Assembly (NCBI GenBank): GCA_021234155.1
Contig: JAJEKV010000005.1
Span: 20,134,089 to 20,198,088 of the forward strand
From: Isoetes taiwanensis
Lineage: Eukaryota; Streptophyta; Lycopodiopsida; Isoetales; Isoetaceae
Length of the DNA: 64,000 nt
Reading direction: 5' to 3'
Shown piece after piece: positions 43,370 through 54,333 of this stretch. The position numbers and the translations under genes are program-made. The notes beneath the pieces were generated by a model. It had not been told where the DNA came from and searched no databases. It saw only the letters and a list, made by a program, of their open reading frames with translations. Within the stretch, counting starts at the first letter, position 1; every line of letters begins with the position of its first letter.

Positions 43370-44520
43370 CCATAGGAGGGGAATTTCCCGTATTTATATA
43401 ATGGGAGCATCATAACAATTCTAAATCTCAAATTGGTATCTTTTACGGAGCCATAATGCCAGAAGTACATGATCATTGAAAGAAATAGTGCAATTGGAAC
43501 CCATCCACCACTTGCTAGGACCAATGAGTAGTAGACAGATTCAATCGTTCCAAATACCACAAGAAATGAAACGACAAGGAAAAGGGTTTCTTGTCAGATA
43601 AAGACCATTATAAGAGTCATAAGCAGGGTCGTTTCTAACATTACAGTGCAAAATAAGGAATGAATTGTTTAAAGATAGACAATACATGAACAACATTGTA
43701 TGTGAAAGTAACTGCTGGGTATATACCATAGGCATTTCCACTTTGAGTTGTGCCACCAAATCCAATAGTGATCTAGCAAGTAGAAGACCATTAACAGCCA
43801 GTTGATTTCAGGTATGTATATCTGGCCAGCAAGGTCCTGAGATGTGAATTATTTTAACTCTTGAAAAGCACCCAAGTGCAACTGCTTGTTTCACAATCGA
43901 GAATGTTGATAGAATTGTTGCTTGGCTTGTCGTAATAGCCGCAAAATTGACTATCAAGAATGTCGGTCAGAATACAAGTTCTGCAAGATGAACAAATGGC
44001 ATAAGAAATTTCGAAGGTAGCATGTTTACCTATGCAGAAAACACTTGTCAAAGCTAGTTTATGTGTCCTTGCAGTAATTTTTAATGTCCTTTTCGTGTGG
44101 GCTTTGAAGTCCTTAAGACGTGAGTCTTAAGCTCTTGAAGAAGAAAACTACAGTGCTACAAAAATTCCTTCGCCCTTAACAAATCACTTTACATCAGCCA
44201 AGGGCATAAGTGGCACAATATATTATCCCTAGAGGCCTTTAATTTCTTATATTCTAACTAGCAGCTGTTGCATATGGAGTAGGCATAAATACGCAATCTA
44301 ATGCCTCGAAATGCACAACACAAATGGGAGCAATGATCCTACCTTTCCAGCCTTTCTCCATGGGCTTTCACCACATATATTATTATGTGGTTTTGCCTGC
44401 AATATGTATAACATATCACTTCTATACCAATTGATATCCACTTCATTATAAATAATGCATTTGCTTTCCTTTCCATTCCATTTTAGGAAATAAAACAACA
44501 TGATGCAATACAATGACTTC
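43370..44520. other. No supported gene
   Basis: Only short motif-free frames on the minus strand. Upstream exons of the ABCG pseudogene could lie here but I could not identify any. Confidence 0.4.
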
Positions 44521-44529
44521 AACTGCTAA

Positions 44530-44990
44530 CAGATGTTAGTGGTGCATTTAGGCCAGGAATGCTGACTGCTCTGATTGGTGTTAGTGGAGCTGGTAAAACG
44601 ACTCTCATGAATGTTCTGGCCGGAAGAAAAAGTGAAGGCTATATTAAAGCTACATTAGCATCCTGGTTATCCCAAATGACAAGAGACATTTTTACACATA
44701 TCAGGGTAATGTGAACAGAATGATATTCACTCCTCACATGTTATCGTGTTTGAGGCAATTAGCTATTCTGCTTGGCTCAGCCTTTCAAAGGATGTTGATG
44801 AGAAAACTAGGAAGGTAATATGTTTAGTTCCCAACTTTGCTAAATTACATACTCAACCAGCTTTACCAAGGATAGTTTTGCAAATATAGGAATTTGTAGA
44901 AGAGGTTATGAAACTTGTTGAACTTACTCCACTAGGGAAATGTATAGTTGGGCTACCACTCCTGGTGCAATGTATGGTGTTTTTTAATGG
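44530..44990 (+). pseudogene. ABCG (PDR-type) transporter fragment
   Basis: An AG acceptor near 44,531 precedes [19 protein letters not shown], then [19 protein letters not shown], the Walker A block of plant full-size ABCG transporters. YPK, stop, QETF, EQNDIHSSHVIVFEAISYSAW and DVDEKTRK follow. A GT-AG intron (44,816 to about 44,888) then precedes EFVEEVMKLVELTPLGKCIV. These proteins export hormones, waxes or toxic compounds across the plasma membrane. Stops and loss of everything after this point, including the ABC signature and Walker B, make it a dead two-exon fragment. The retained intron shows a DNA-level origin. Confidence 0.88.
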
Positions 44991-44999
44991 CCCCAGCGG

Positions 45000-46940
45000 G
45001 CCAGTTGGCCACATATTCACATATTTTGTAAAATAGTCGGCCACGCCGGAGTAGGACGCATTCTCACCATGACCAAAGGGTGGTGGCCAGTTCAAAGTAC
45101 CATTTCACTAAATTCACTTCATAAGTGGCCAATTTGATATTATCCAAATCTTCAAACCCCTAGGGTGTGACCATTCAAAATATTATGTGCACTAGCAACT
45201 TGTTGTGGTGGCCATTTAAACCATGAATCCCTATATTGGCCAAGTGTAGAGACATAATTTTGCCTTAGAGCATCATAGAGGGGGCTAAAATCTTAAGTCT
45301 AGTCCTAAAATTCTAAAGGCGTTTCTAATAATATAGTATTTTTTTCTTTGGTTCAAATTTGTTTTGATTCGTTTGCAATTTGCATCCCAAATTTGTTCTT
45401 CATCATCCAGCCCAGATATGCTCTTCATTGTCCCCACTCAAATTAGGATTAGTTTCCATTTACCAAGTACTTGCAATATGGCTTTTGGTGAGATCCATTC
45501 TACCAAATCCATTTGCGCTTCTGCCTACATTCAACATGTTTAAAACACTCAAATGATATTATACTAATCTTAGTTAGAGAAGCGTAGCATGTATTTATTT
45601 GTGACAACTGCAGAGAGCATCATAGAAACTAGATATCGTCATGCAACTCTCAACAAGGGGGTGGACGCAGGCTTGATAAACCTCCTCAAGGGCTAAACAC
45701 ATGATCAAACGTAAATCTTCTTTCTTTACCTATAATAACTTTATACTTCAAACCTTAGCATAACATTCAGCAAGATTATTCTAGAAAGAAGAGAGATATG
45801 AAGACATAAATTCAAAATAGAACCAATCAAAGTAACAAGCGTTTTTTGTATCAAACCCTAGGTCTGAAGAGCCTCTTTGCTTCAAATTGCAAGAAATTTG
45901 GCCTTGAACTAGAGATTTGTTTTGATTAGCACTTTTCCACGATGCTTCAGATAAATGCAAAAGGAATCATCAAAGCATGAAATTTTCAAGACCATGGCCT
46001 TTCAAAAGCTGCCTGCCGGTCAGAATCAGAAGCTTGCAGAAGCTCCGCCCATTTGTAAAGGAAAACTGGACGAATTTGAACGACTCCCAGATTTGCATGT
46101 CTCCACAAAAAGGCAAGAACCCAAAAAATAAAAAAAAAAAAAAGAAAAAAAACCTCCGAGCTTGAATATTTCTAAGAGCAATCCATCTCTAAATTGGAGC
46201 GGCATTCTGGTAACCAACATCCCACTTGGAATTTTCTTGAATTTCCACAACCGTGAATGAATCGAACGCTTGTAATTGCATCCACGTGTACAAAAGTCTC
46301 ATCTGGCAGCAACATGGACACTCTAAAATTGCTTTAAAGTGTCAAGTTGTGTTTGTGCAAACGTGCAAAAAAAACAAGGTGCTGCGCACGAGGGGTTGCC
46401 CTCCGGTGGCCCGAGAGTGTGTTTTCATGGGTTCTGTTTCGTTCTTTTGTGTTGGATCTTGTTTTGTGTGTTGGCAGGTCTCAGCTGTTGCATTGCTACT
46501 GTACATCCTTTGCTTTGATTACCCTTCTTACTAGCCGTTGTTGCCAATCCCCAGCTTGCTTGGAGCTATCCTTCGGTATATTGTTGTTACATGTGGGGAG
46601 CAATTCAAAATGCAAGTGGCATGTGGCTCTTAACATTCATGGCAAGACTCAAAAAACATTGTCATAACAGACTTGATAGAGTTACCAAACTTGCAAATGT
46701 GCTTGTATCCTTGGGAACCTTCCATCAAGTAATGTGGCATTGTTAAGTTTCGGCCCAATAAATCTTTATTGTTATTATTCATCATTGAAAAACTGCAAAC
46801 CCATCAATTCCATTTGACATGAAATAGAAAAATATCTTTCGGCGAATACAACAGAACCATGAATAATAACTATTTAATGCCCATATACAAGAATGGACCA
46901 AGGAACCAGTGTGAGAAAAACCTATAAACTTTTTTGTTTT
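45000..46940. other. No supported gene
   Basis: No gene motifs. A GC-rich block at 46,373-46,410 is an inverted copy of the 8.63-kb hairpin repeat. An A-rich tract lies at 46,128-46,152. Confidence 0.5.
46373..46410. repeat. GC-rich hairpin, inverted copy 2
   Basis: AAGGTGCTGCGCACGAGGGG followed by TTGCCCTCCGGTGGCC is the reverse complement of the 8,620-8,665 block, with few changes. The surrounding sequence is unrelated by eye. Confidence 0.6.
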
Positions 46941-47149
46941 CCACATTAACATTATTGTACGCTGTAAAATGGGCTTTGACAGCACAATATGTAGTCTCTA
47001 CTGTAAAGACCCTAAGAGTTAAGAGTCATAGACATTTGAAGCATTTTTCATCCATTATACTGATGTCTATTGATTCTGCAGAATCAACAGTATCCTCAAG
47101 CATTTCCTCAAACAGCAACATTACTTCCACAAGTCCCTGTCGAGACAAC

Positions 47150-48150
47150 ATCATATAATCATGGTAGTCTTTCCCAATATGGGCAGTTGTCTTTTGCATG
47201 AAACTGCTTCAAATTATGCCCGAGAGAAATGCTATCTCTTGGAATGTCATAATTATTGCCCAACCCAAATGTGACTTTACAGAACATTATACTACGTGTA
47301 TTAACATTGCAGGGCCAACTCAGAGAAGCATATCTGATAATGCCTGAGCATTTGCATAATTCCATAATTGCAGGATATGCCCAGAAAGGGCAGTTGAGAG
47401 ATGCACTCTGTCTCTTCCAACAGACGCCAAAGAGAGCCATCTCTTGGGACACCATGACGACAATTTATGCCCAGCAAAGACAGTTAATAGAGGCATTGCA
47501 TCTATTTTACCAAATGCCTCAGTCTGACATGTTCTTATGGATGCCCTGATTTCAGCTTGTGCTCATCTAGGACACTTTGAGGAGGCCGTTAAAATGTTTG
47601 ATTTGATATCCCACAACAACAGGAATACAATGATAACCATATTGTAGGAATGGGATGGATGAATAATGCATCAGGCTTATTTCAAAAAATGCCAATGAAA
47701 GATGTGATCATAGAATACCTTGATTACAACCTATGCTGTGAGTGGGACAAGTCCATGAAGCTCTCCAGCTTTACAATCAGATGCCTTACTAAGACATAAC
47801 CTCATGTAATGCCATAATTTCTGCCTATGTCCAGAATGGGCAGCATAAAAATTCTTCTCTTCCGCGGTAGAAGGAAGTATACCAGGGTCAATAGACTTCG
47901 ATGGCTCTTATTCATGTGGTGTGGAACTCTTCTCTAATATGTCGTAAACAAATATGGTGTTCTGGAATGCGGCCATTTCTGTGCTTTCTCAGCAAGAAAA
48001 ACTTGATCTGTCTCTTCAACTTTTCAAACATATGCAGGTGCCACCATGTTCCTTTGAGGCATTTCCTAAATTTTTGTGCTCTTGTCAACAGGCCATGGCA
48101 CAACAGAAATATATGCAATGCCTCTATATGCTATGCAACACAAATTAGCA
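47150..48150 (+). pseudogene. PPR-like pseudogene (short S-type motifs)
   Basis: Broken plus-strand frames read MPERNAISWNVIIIAQ, IIAGYAQKGQLRDALCLFQQ, ISWDTMTTIYAQQRQLIEAL, ISACAHLGHFEEAVKMFDLI, IISAYVQNGQ and VFWNAAISVLSQQEKLDLSL. Each WN-I--YAQ-G---AL-LF--MP unit is a PPR S-type motif of about 31 residues, the kind found in PLS proteins of plant organelles. Motifs follow one another with few L-type repeats. Stops and shifts occur throughout, and no E or DYW end is seen. Confidence 0.75.
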
Positions 48151-48169
48151 TATCTTTAGCCTAAATCTA

Positions 48170-50140
48170 GCGACCATGTGCTTTAGCATAAAGCAATTGT
48201 TCTGGCATTCCTAACATCCGAATTGAAAAGCCTAAGCTTGAGCCTATGTTTTAGTATGAAGCAATTGTTTTAGCATTTTTTTATCTTATTTAAGAAAGCA
48301 AAAGAACTTTATTTAAATCACCTATGAAAAACATAGAAGGTTATATCTTATGAAGAATTCATATTGCTATGATTGATACATTGCTTGATATATGCTTCCT
48401 ATTCTAGATACTTCATCAGCATAAGTCAAATAACTAGGTAATAATCATAGTTCTCATAAAACTTAACATCCAACCACGACATCTTAGAATCCGCATAATA
48501 TAAACATTTCTAATGATGTAAATATCAAATGCTTAGGGTCCACATGTCTATTCGTAAATGAGGTATTATGTGGTATGAAAATAAAATCTATCTATGAAAT
48601 TTCAGTTCTAAAGTCATGCAGAGTTGCATAATGCTCTTACATTTGCCATTGAGGTCCAAAGTGGTATGGCAGTTAAATAGCAATAAAACCAGCACGTTTC
48701 AAAGCAAGAATATAGAAGAGCAAAGCAAAAAAGTTTCAAATATAATAGCAACTAGGAAATCATGATCATCATCGGTTACATGTTATTTCTGATTTATCTA
48801 ACAAATACATATTTTTGGCCTTCAAAGCATTTTTTTTTTTTGATACGTGTTCAAAAGTTGAAGCAATTTGAATGGGCTTGGACTTCAAGCACATTTTCAT
48901 TTTTGATACACCTTAAAAGTTGAAGAGAGGAGTGGGACACCCAGCTTTACGATGTTTTATTTACACATTACCACGGGAAAAACCTAACATAATGGGACTA
49001 AAACGGTGCGTTGAATTATTCCTTGTATTCTCACTGTTACGATAAGATAGTAGATTTCTAGAATGTTCACATTACGGATGGAGAAGGGTTGCAATTTCGC
49101 AGTAAGGTGGTTTACAATTGCTGGCCCAAAATTTGAGTAGATATAAGGAAAAGGATTCAAGGGAAAATTCAGGTCAAAGTTTATTGCATTTAAGCCACAC
49201 AAATTAATCTGCAAAAGAAAACAATGATAGCAAGGTGGTTGGCAGCACGTAATATATGCTCCTTGTGGGAAAAAAGAACTGACTTCATGCATGCCTTATT
49301 TACTTGGGCAAAGCCCCTCTCAATCGTTAAAACAGTTGCTTTTGATTCAAATCTGTCGAAGGTTAGTAAATAGGGCAAGTTGCCTATTAGGCATCAAAAG
49401 TATCTTGTGCAAACAACTTTGTGTGCAAATCCGGAACACAAGCAATGACTTGTTCCTTTCCCATGCAAGCTCCTATTGGAAATTTAACAAAGCCAGCACT
49501 TTGCATAAAGGTTGAAAGCCTAAACTTAGCATCTCGCAAAGGACATGCTAAACATATGTACCGCTTTGCAATAGTATGTGCTCGGAACCCCTTTAAATGT
49601 CCTTCTAGGTAGGCATGTGGAGAACATCTGCTTATATTATAGTTAAGAACCTCAATAAACTACGATCTAGAGCGCCAACACAATAAGAAGATCCTACGTA
49701 GCGGTAATGCTTGTTCTTTGTAATAAGGAATGCCCACTGCATAGGCTACATTTTGGTGGCCAATCATAACCTGCGTTGGTAACTCACTCAGAATATGTCC
49801 TCACCTGCATAATTGATTATAAAACAATTTCCTTCAATGCTAAATTTTGAGAAGGGGCAATTGGTCACACCAACATCTAGCAAACACAACCCTGAGGTAA
49901 GCAAGAGTTACAACACATTGTTGATGATCTGGAAAGCAGATGCACTCATTTGCAGACAGGAATCTTGTGTGCAAAGTAGCATAATTTGCCATCATCCTTT
50001 TCTGAATTCTACTTTTGATTCTGATTCTGACATGGCACTAGTCTCGCAGATCTACCCGTTGAGGTATTGCTGCCATGGTGCTTTCTATCTGTCAGTAGCT
50101 CGCCATGATATTTGCATATGATTCTGCCGCATGTTCATAT
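48170..50140. other. No supported gene
   Basis: AT-rich, with short motif-free frames only. Confidence 0.5.
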
Positions 50141-50199
50141 TTATGTTAGGCGATTTGCAAACTGATTTGAAGCTAACGCATGGTGTATATAATGCATCA

Positions 50200-50365
50200 T
50201 AGGGGAAAACAACAGATTAGTTTTTGCTAGGGAACTAGCATATCCTATGTAACCCTCAGGTGTCAAATTTCTTAGACTTTCTTTAACTTTCTCTGGCAGT
50301 TCCAATTTCTCAACAAATTCTAGCATGCGTTCTCTTGTAATGTCACGACCACGGGTGAATTCTTT
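50200..50365 (-). pseudogene. Adenylosuccinate lyase C-terminal exon fragment
   Basis: The minus strand reads EFTRGRDITRERMLEFVEKL, then ELPEKVKESLRNLTPEGYIG, then YASSLAK. This matches the last exon of plant adenylosuccinate lyase (ELTRGRxVTKExMxEFIxxLxxP ... LTPxxYxGxA), which acts twice in purine synthesis. No other part of the enzyme is present, so it is an isolated fragment. It lies about 250 bp from a lysyl-tRNA synthetase fragment on the same strand. Confidence 0.72.
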
Positions 50366-50609
50366 CAGCTTTTATATGGCTCTGGATGCCATGTCGCCTC
50401 ATTATCTACAAGCCACGTTTGCAAATAAAACTTCCTTATTCGGATGCTAGAGAATATAAAAACAACTTACAATCTGATTGGGTTCTCGCAAGAACCTCCC
50501 AATGTTGGTTCAGTCCTTTGTTTGTCTCCCCGAATTGAGCAAATAAGCAAATTAGAAGGGGACATATTCAACGGTTTTCATACGTAAGAATAATAGAAAG
50601 TAACCTTTG

Positions 50610-50925
50610 TTGCCCGACAATCTTCATGAGGTTTCATAGCCGGAAAAGCGAAACTTCCTAGAACACATATGCTAAATTAGTTTACATGGTTGTGGACGCC
50701 AAATCCGAGTTATAAGAAATACCTTGATGTTCAGTGAATCGGGCTAGAATCATTGCAAAGCGATCTATGCCCATTCCCCAACCAGCTGTTGGTGGCAATC
50801 CATACTCCAGGGCAGTACAAAAGGTCTCGTCAATTTCCATAGCCTCATCATCACCCGTCAACCTGTCCTGTAGTGATAAGATAGAGATTACCCCCTGCAT
50901 AAGCTTGATCAGAAAATAAAACACT
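50610..50925 (-). pseudogene. Lysyl-tRNA synthetase C-terminal fragment (two exons)
   Basis: The minus strand reads [20 protein letters not shown], then [20 protein letters not shown], then LARFTEHQ. After an intron with GT-AG ends come SFAFPAMKPHEDCRATK (50,655-50,610). This is class II motif 3 and the FPAMKP end of eukaryotic-type lysyl-tRNA synthetase. The GxGxxR core reads GMGIDRF. The catalytic body upstream and the true end are absent. An intron is retained, so the fragment was copied or left at DNA level, not by retrotransposition. Confidence 0.82.
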
Positions 50926-50929
50926 TTCC

Positions 50930-51780
50930 AACTTCATCTTCTCCCGATCTGCAAACCTATCAGAGGCATCAAACCTACCTTTGTCTTTACCTAAGCAGGT
51001 GACTCTTGATCCAAATGCTACAGAATTTACGTCATCCCCTACAGCTTTGAGTCTCCATCACCTCCAGCAAACGATTCCTCAAACCAGTTACCCGGTTTTT
51101 AAAGTCGCTGCCCAACAACAGCGGCCACCGCCAATTTACACCCCACAGCAAGTTTTGGGCAGTCATTGGCATATGCCTGGCATATGCTGGCATATCCATA
51201 GAATATGCTATAAGCCCACAAAAACGAGGGCTTGCCCCTCTAGGGGCAACCCAAAAATGAATGTGATATTTAAAACATATTATGCTATGAGTTGTACTTA
51301 TAAAAGACTATATCATAAACCAATCGACACTATGATAACTATCAATGATAAATTCACATTTATGATATTATAAGACAGCTGAATTGCTTTGTATGCTTCT
51401 CGTGATGTTCTACATGAATATAGTGTGCTAATTTCATTTTGGGTTGGGAGAGGGTATTCTGACAGTGGTTAGGACTATGATTTCAGTATCGTATTGTATG
51501 AAAAATGGTATAATTTGCCATGTGGAGCAGCTTAAATAGTTATTGCTATTTTGGGTGATGTGCAACTCCCTTTTTTCATGGATGTTTTTGCATTTTTTGT
51601 AATGGTTGAAAGGAAGGGTATTTTTAATTTTAGGGCCACGGATAAGATTGCACGCTGGTTTCTTTTTTGGGCGAGGTGCCAGGCAATCCTAGCGAGGGAT
51701 CCGGGGCTTCATCTGTGTATTATGTGGACGGAGTTGATCTGTATGTCCATTGTTGCAAGAATCGGCAGGTGGGGGTTTTG
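50930..51780. other. Gene-free stretch with a GC-rich hairpin
   Basis: TTGCCCCT and AGGGGCAA form an 8-bp stem with a 2-nt loop at 51,232-51,249. It is preceded by several CATATGCTGGCATATxC units at 51,168-51,215. No gene is seen. Confidence 0.5.
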
Positions 51781-51819
51781 TCAAACAAGGGTTGGTTTGT
51801 AAGGAAGAACGCGGGCAGC

Positions 51820-52460
51820 GCGTCGTTTCTGCAAAAATCGGTGCAAAGATGCTGTGCAGGCATGGAGGCCGGAGGCGTAGGGGCTGCTCAGGCCGTTAGA
51901 ATATAAGAGCAGAACCTGAAGTCTGTGAAGACTTCCCAGCTGCGAAGGTATGATGCCACTTAGATTATTGTGATACAGCCTCAATCCTATGAGAGATGAA
52001 CAATTGCCAAGAGAGGGAGGAATATTGCCGGAGAGATAGTTTCTGGACATATTTATATACACTGTAAGCTTTGAAGAGCACCAACAGAGGAAGGAATACT
52101 GCCTTCAAATTTGTTGCCGGCCAGGTGCAGATATTGGAGAGACGAAAGCCGTCCAATTTCTGGTGCAATATAGCCGGCCAGAGGCATTTCTGTCAAATTC
52201 ACGACTCTGCCAGCAGATGTGCATGCAACCCCTCTCCAATTGCATGCATTGGCAGAGATATTATAGCTCGAACCTGCCAACGCACCAAAAGGATCGTTGG
52301 TTATGCGACCTTGAATAACAGGAAAATCTACGCATCCCGCTCCGAATTGTTGGAGGATCGCCTCTGCTTAAAAAATGAGTAAGATAGCAGATGCAAAACA
52401 ACAGAGAGGGGATGGATATCGCCATTATGGGTTTTTTTTTATGTTGCTTCCTTTTTTTTT
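51820..52460 (-). pseudogene. LRR receptor-like protein, 5' fragment
   Basis: The minus strand starts near 52,425 with a signal-peptide-like MAISIPSLLFCICYLTHF. After a one-base shift in a T-run comes EAILQQFGAG ... NACNWRGVACTSAGRVVNLT (the LRR N-cap with its paired Cys), then EMPLAGYIAPEIGRLSSLQY and LHLAGNKFEGSIPSSVGALQ. A further shift near 52,060 is followed by NYLSGNIPPSLGNCSSLIGL, then YHNNLSGIIPSQLGSLHRLQ. These are plant extracellular LRRs of the LxxLxLxxNxLxGxIPxxLG type, as in cell-surface receptor kinases. The sequence stops after a few repeats, with no transmembrane or kinase part. Confidence 0.85.
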
Positions 52461-52590
52461 CCGCTGCAACCATAGGTTCGTTCCACACCATTGACATTGG
52501 CATCCAATTTTTCTCTCAAAATTCTAATGGCACAATACCTAGAATATTCGCCAGATCAATGGTTGGGAATAAAACTTGAACGTGACGCCA

Positions 52591-52804
52591 TAATACTTGG
52601 AAAAAACACTATCTTGTACTACCTTGAAGTGAAGCTCTATTTAGTGAAATAGTGTAACTTGATGAAATTTAAATGAAAAAACACAAACCATAGACTATAA
52701 TACTTGGAAAAAACACCATCTTGTACTACCTTGAAGTGAAGCTCTATTTAGTGAAATAGTGTAACTTGATGAAATTTAAATGAAAAAACACAAACCATAG
52801 ACTT
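52591..52804. repeat. 107-bp tandem duplication
   Basis: The unit starting TAATACTTGGAAAAAACAC at 52,591 recurs at 52,698 with one or two differences, so the duplication is young. No coding content. Confidence 0.9.
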
Positions 52805-52809
52805 CTAAT

Positions 52810-54320
52810 AACTAATAGACCTCTAATAACGACCAATCTTGTATTTTTAGAGCTTTCGTACATACACCTCCGGGATTTCAATTGTCTATTTTGCACCATT
52901 GATATTTGCGCTCAAATTTTGGATTGAAATTTTAATACGCTTCAACATTCTGCCATGAAGCGCCATCTCCACTATATCTGCAATGTGCACCACATGGATG
53001 ATGTTAGGTATCCTGTTCTTGCACTTGCCATGGCTGAATCTCCTCAGCGTTTGAAACGATGTTGGAAAGAGCATTGCACTACATGGTTTGCCCATTGGGG
53101 CGGGCAACCCAGCGAACCTTTGCGATGCTTGCGGGCTCGATCTGAAGCTTTTGCAACAATATCTCAATGGTCGCTTTTCTCAAAAGATATGGGACACAGT
53201 TACTTTGGCCCAAGTGAAAACTGGACATAAATCCCACCTTGGCACCAGGGCCCCAAGCTTATTTGCTTGCTTCATTGTCCAGGAACAAGCTTGTAGCTAT
53301 TGCATCAATTCGCATGGGGTCCCACAAAGCACTCTGGATTGAGACAGTTGATCGAGCGCGGCCGCGAATTGCCGCGAGAAGCGAGGCTATGTGCACATTT
53401 GCCCGATTCTGAGGTTATTGAAGATGAAAGCCATACTCTTCTTAAAGTTGCCACCTTTTGAGATAGTCCGAATCATTTTTTTGACCTTAGCATTCCATTC
53501 CACGCTTCCACAACTTCTCAGAGTACTATCTATGCATGACTTGGCATTATACATACTTGAGGTTCTAGATAAACGTCTGCAATTACTGAGCCCTCAGTAG
53601 TCATTATGTCTGCTTGTCTAGTATCATCAATACTGCAAAGGTTTTTCCCTTGAAAACCTTTCGAGGCAGGGGTTTTTTAATCCTAGTAGTAATGATTGTA
53701 CTAGCCCATTGTATGGGTCCCATGACCTATTGGTCACTATTCTATTCTATTCTATTCTTTAATTTCACATATAATATAAATATTCCTGTTCCAACTCAAA
53801 AACGCAAAAAGAGCTATAAAATATGCAAAAATGCTCGTAGAGTTATAGGCCCCCTTAAAATCTGTTTTGATTCTGATGTAACTTGATTCCGGTCAAAACT
53901 CTCATGTGCGGATTGTGAGCCTTTTTCTTGTTATTCATGACTTTAGCAAGAAATTTGTATACGGTATTGGTGAAGAAAATTTCAGGAAACTCCACTTTCG
54001 GTATCAGCAGCATAGAGAGGAGAAGTGATATTGAACCAGAGAACTATAGGGACAAGACACAAGAATGTAAGAGGGGCCAGCCAAAGTATGTCTAAATTTA
54101 GTAAAAATATAAATTGACTTTACAGTACAGGCTCCCTTTTATGGCTTTGATAGAAACAAAGGCAAAGCAATGCACGCGAGAAGAAGACGACTTGTATTGC
54201 TTGACACAGGAGAAACAATATTTATAAGCCTATGCAAAGGCAAAAGTTAAAGAAGCTGCAACAATAAAAAGAAATAAAAGAAAGGAAAGGAATGCTGCAA
54301 CAATGGTCTCTATCAGACCT
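52810..54320. other. No supported gene
   Basis: Two overlapping plus frames at 52,955-53,342 (about 90 residues each) contain no recognisable motif. A GGTTTTTTAATCCTA-like block near 53,660-53,720 resembles 9,915-9,970. Confidence 0.4.
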
Positions 54321-54333
54321 ATTCAAATTATTA

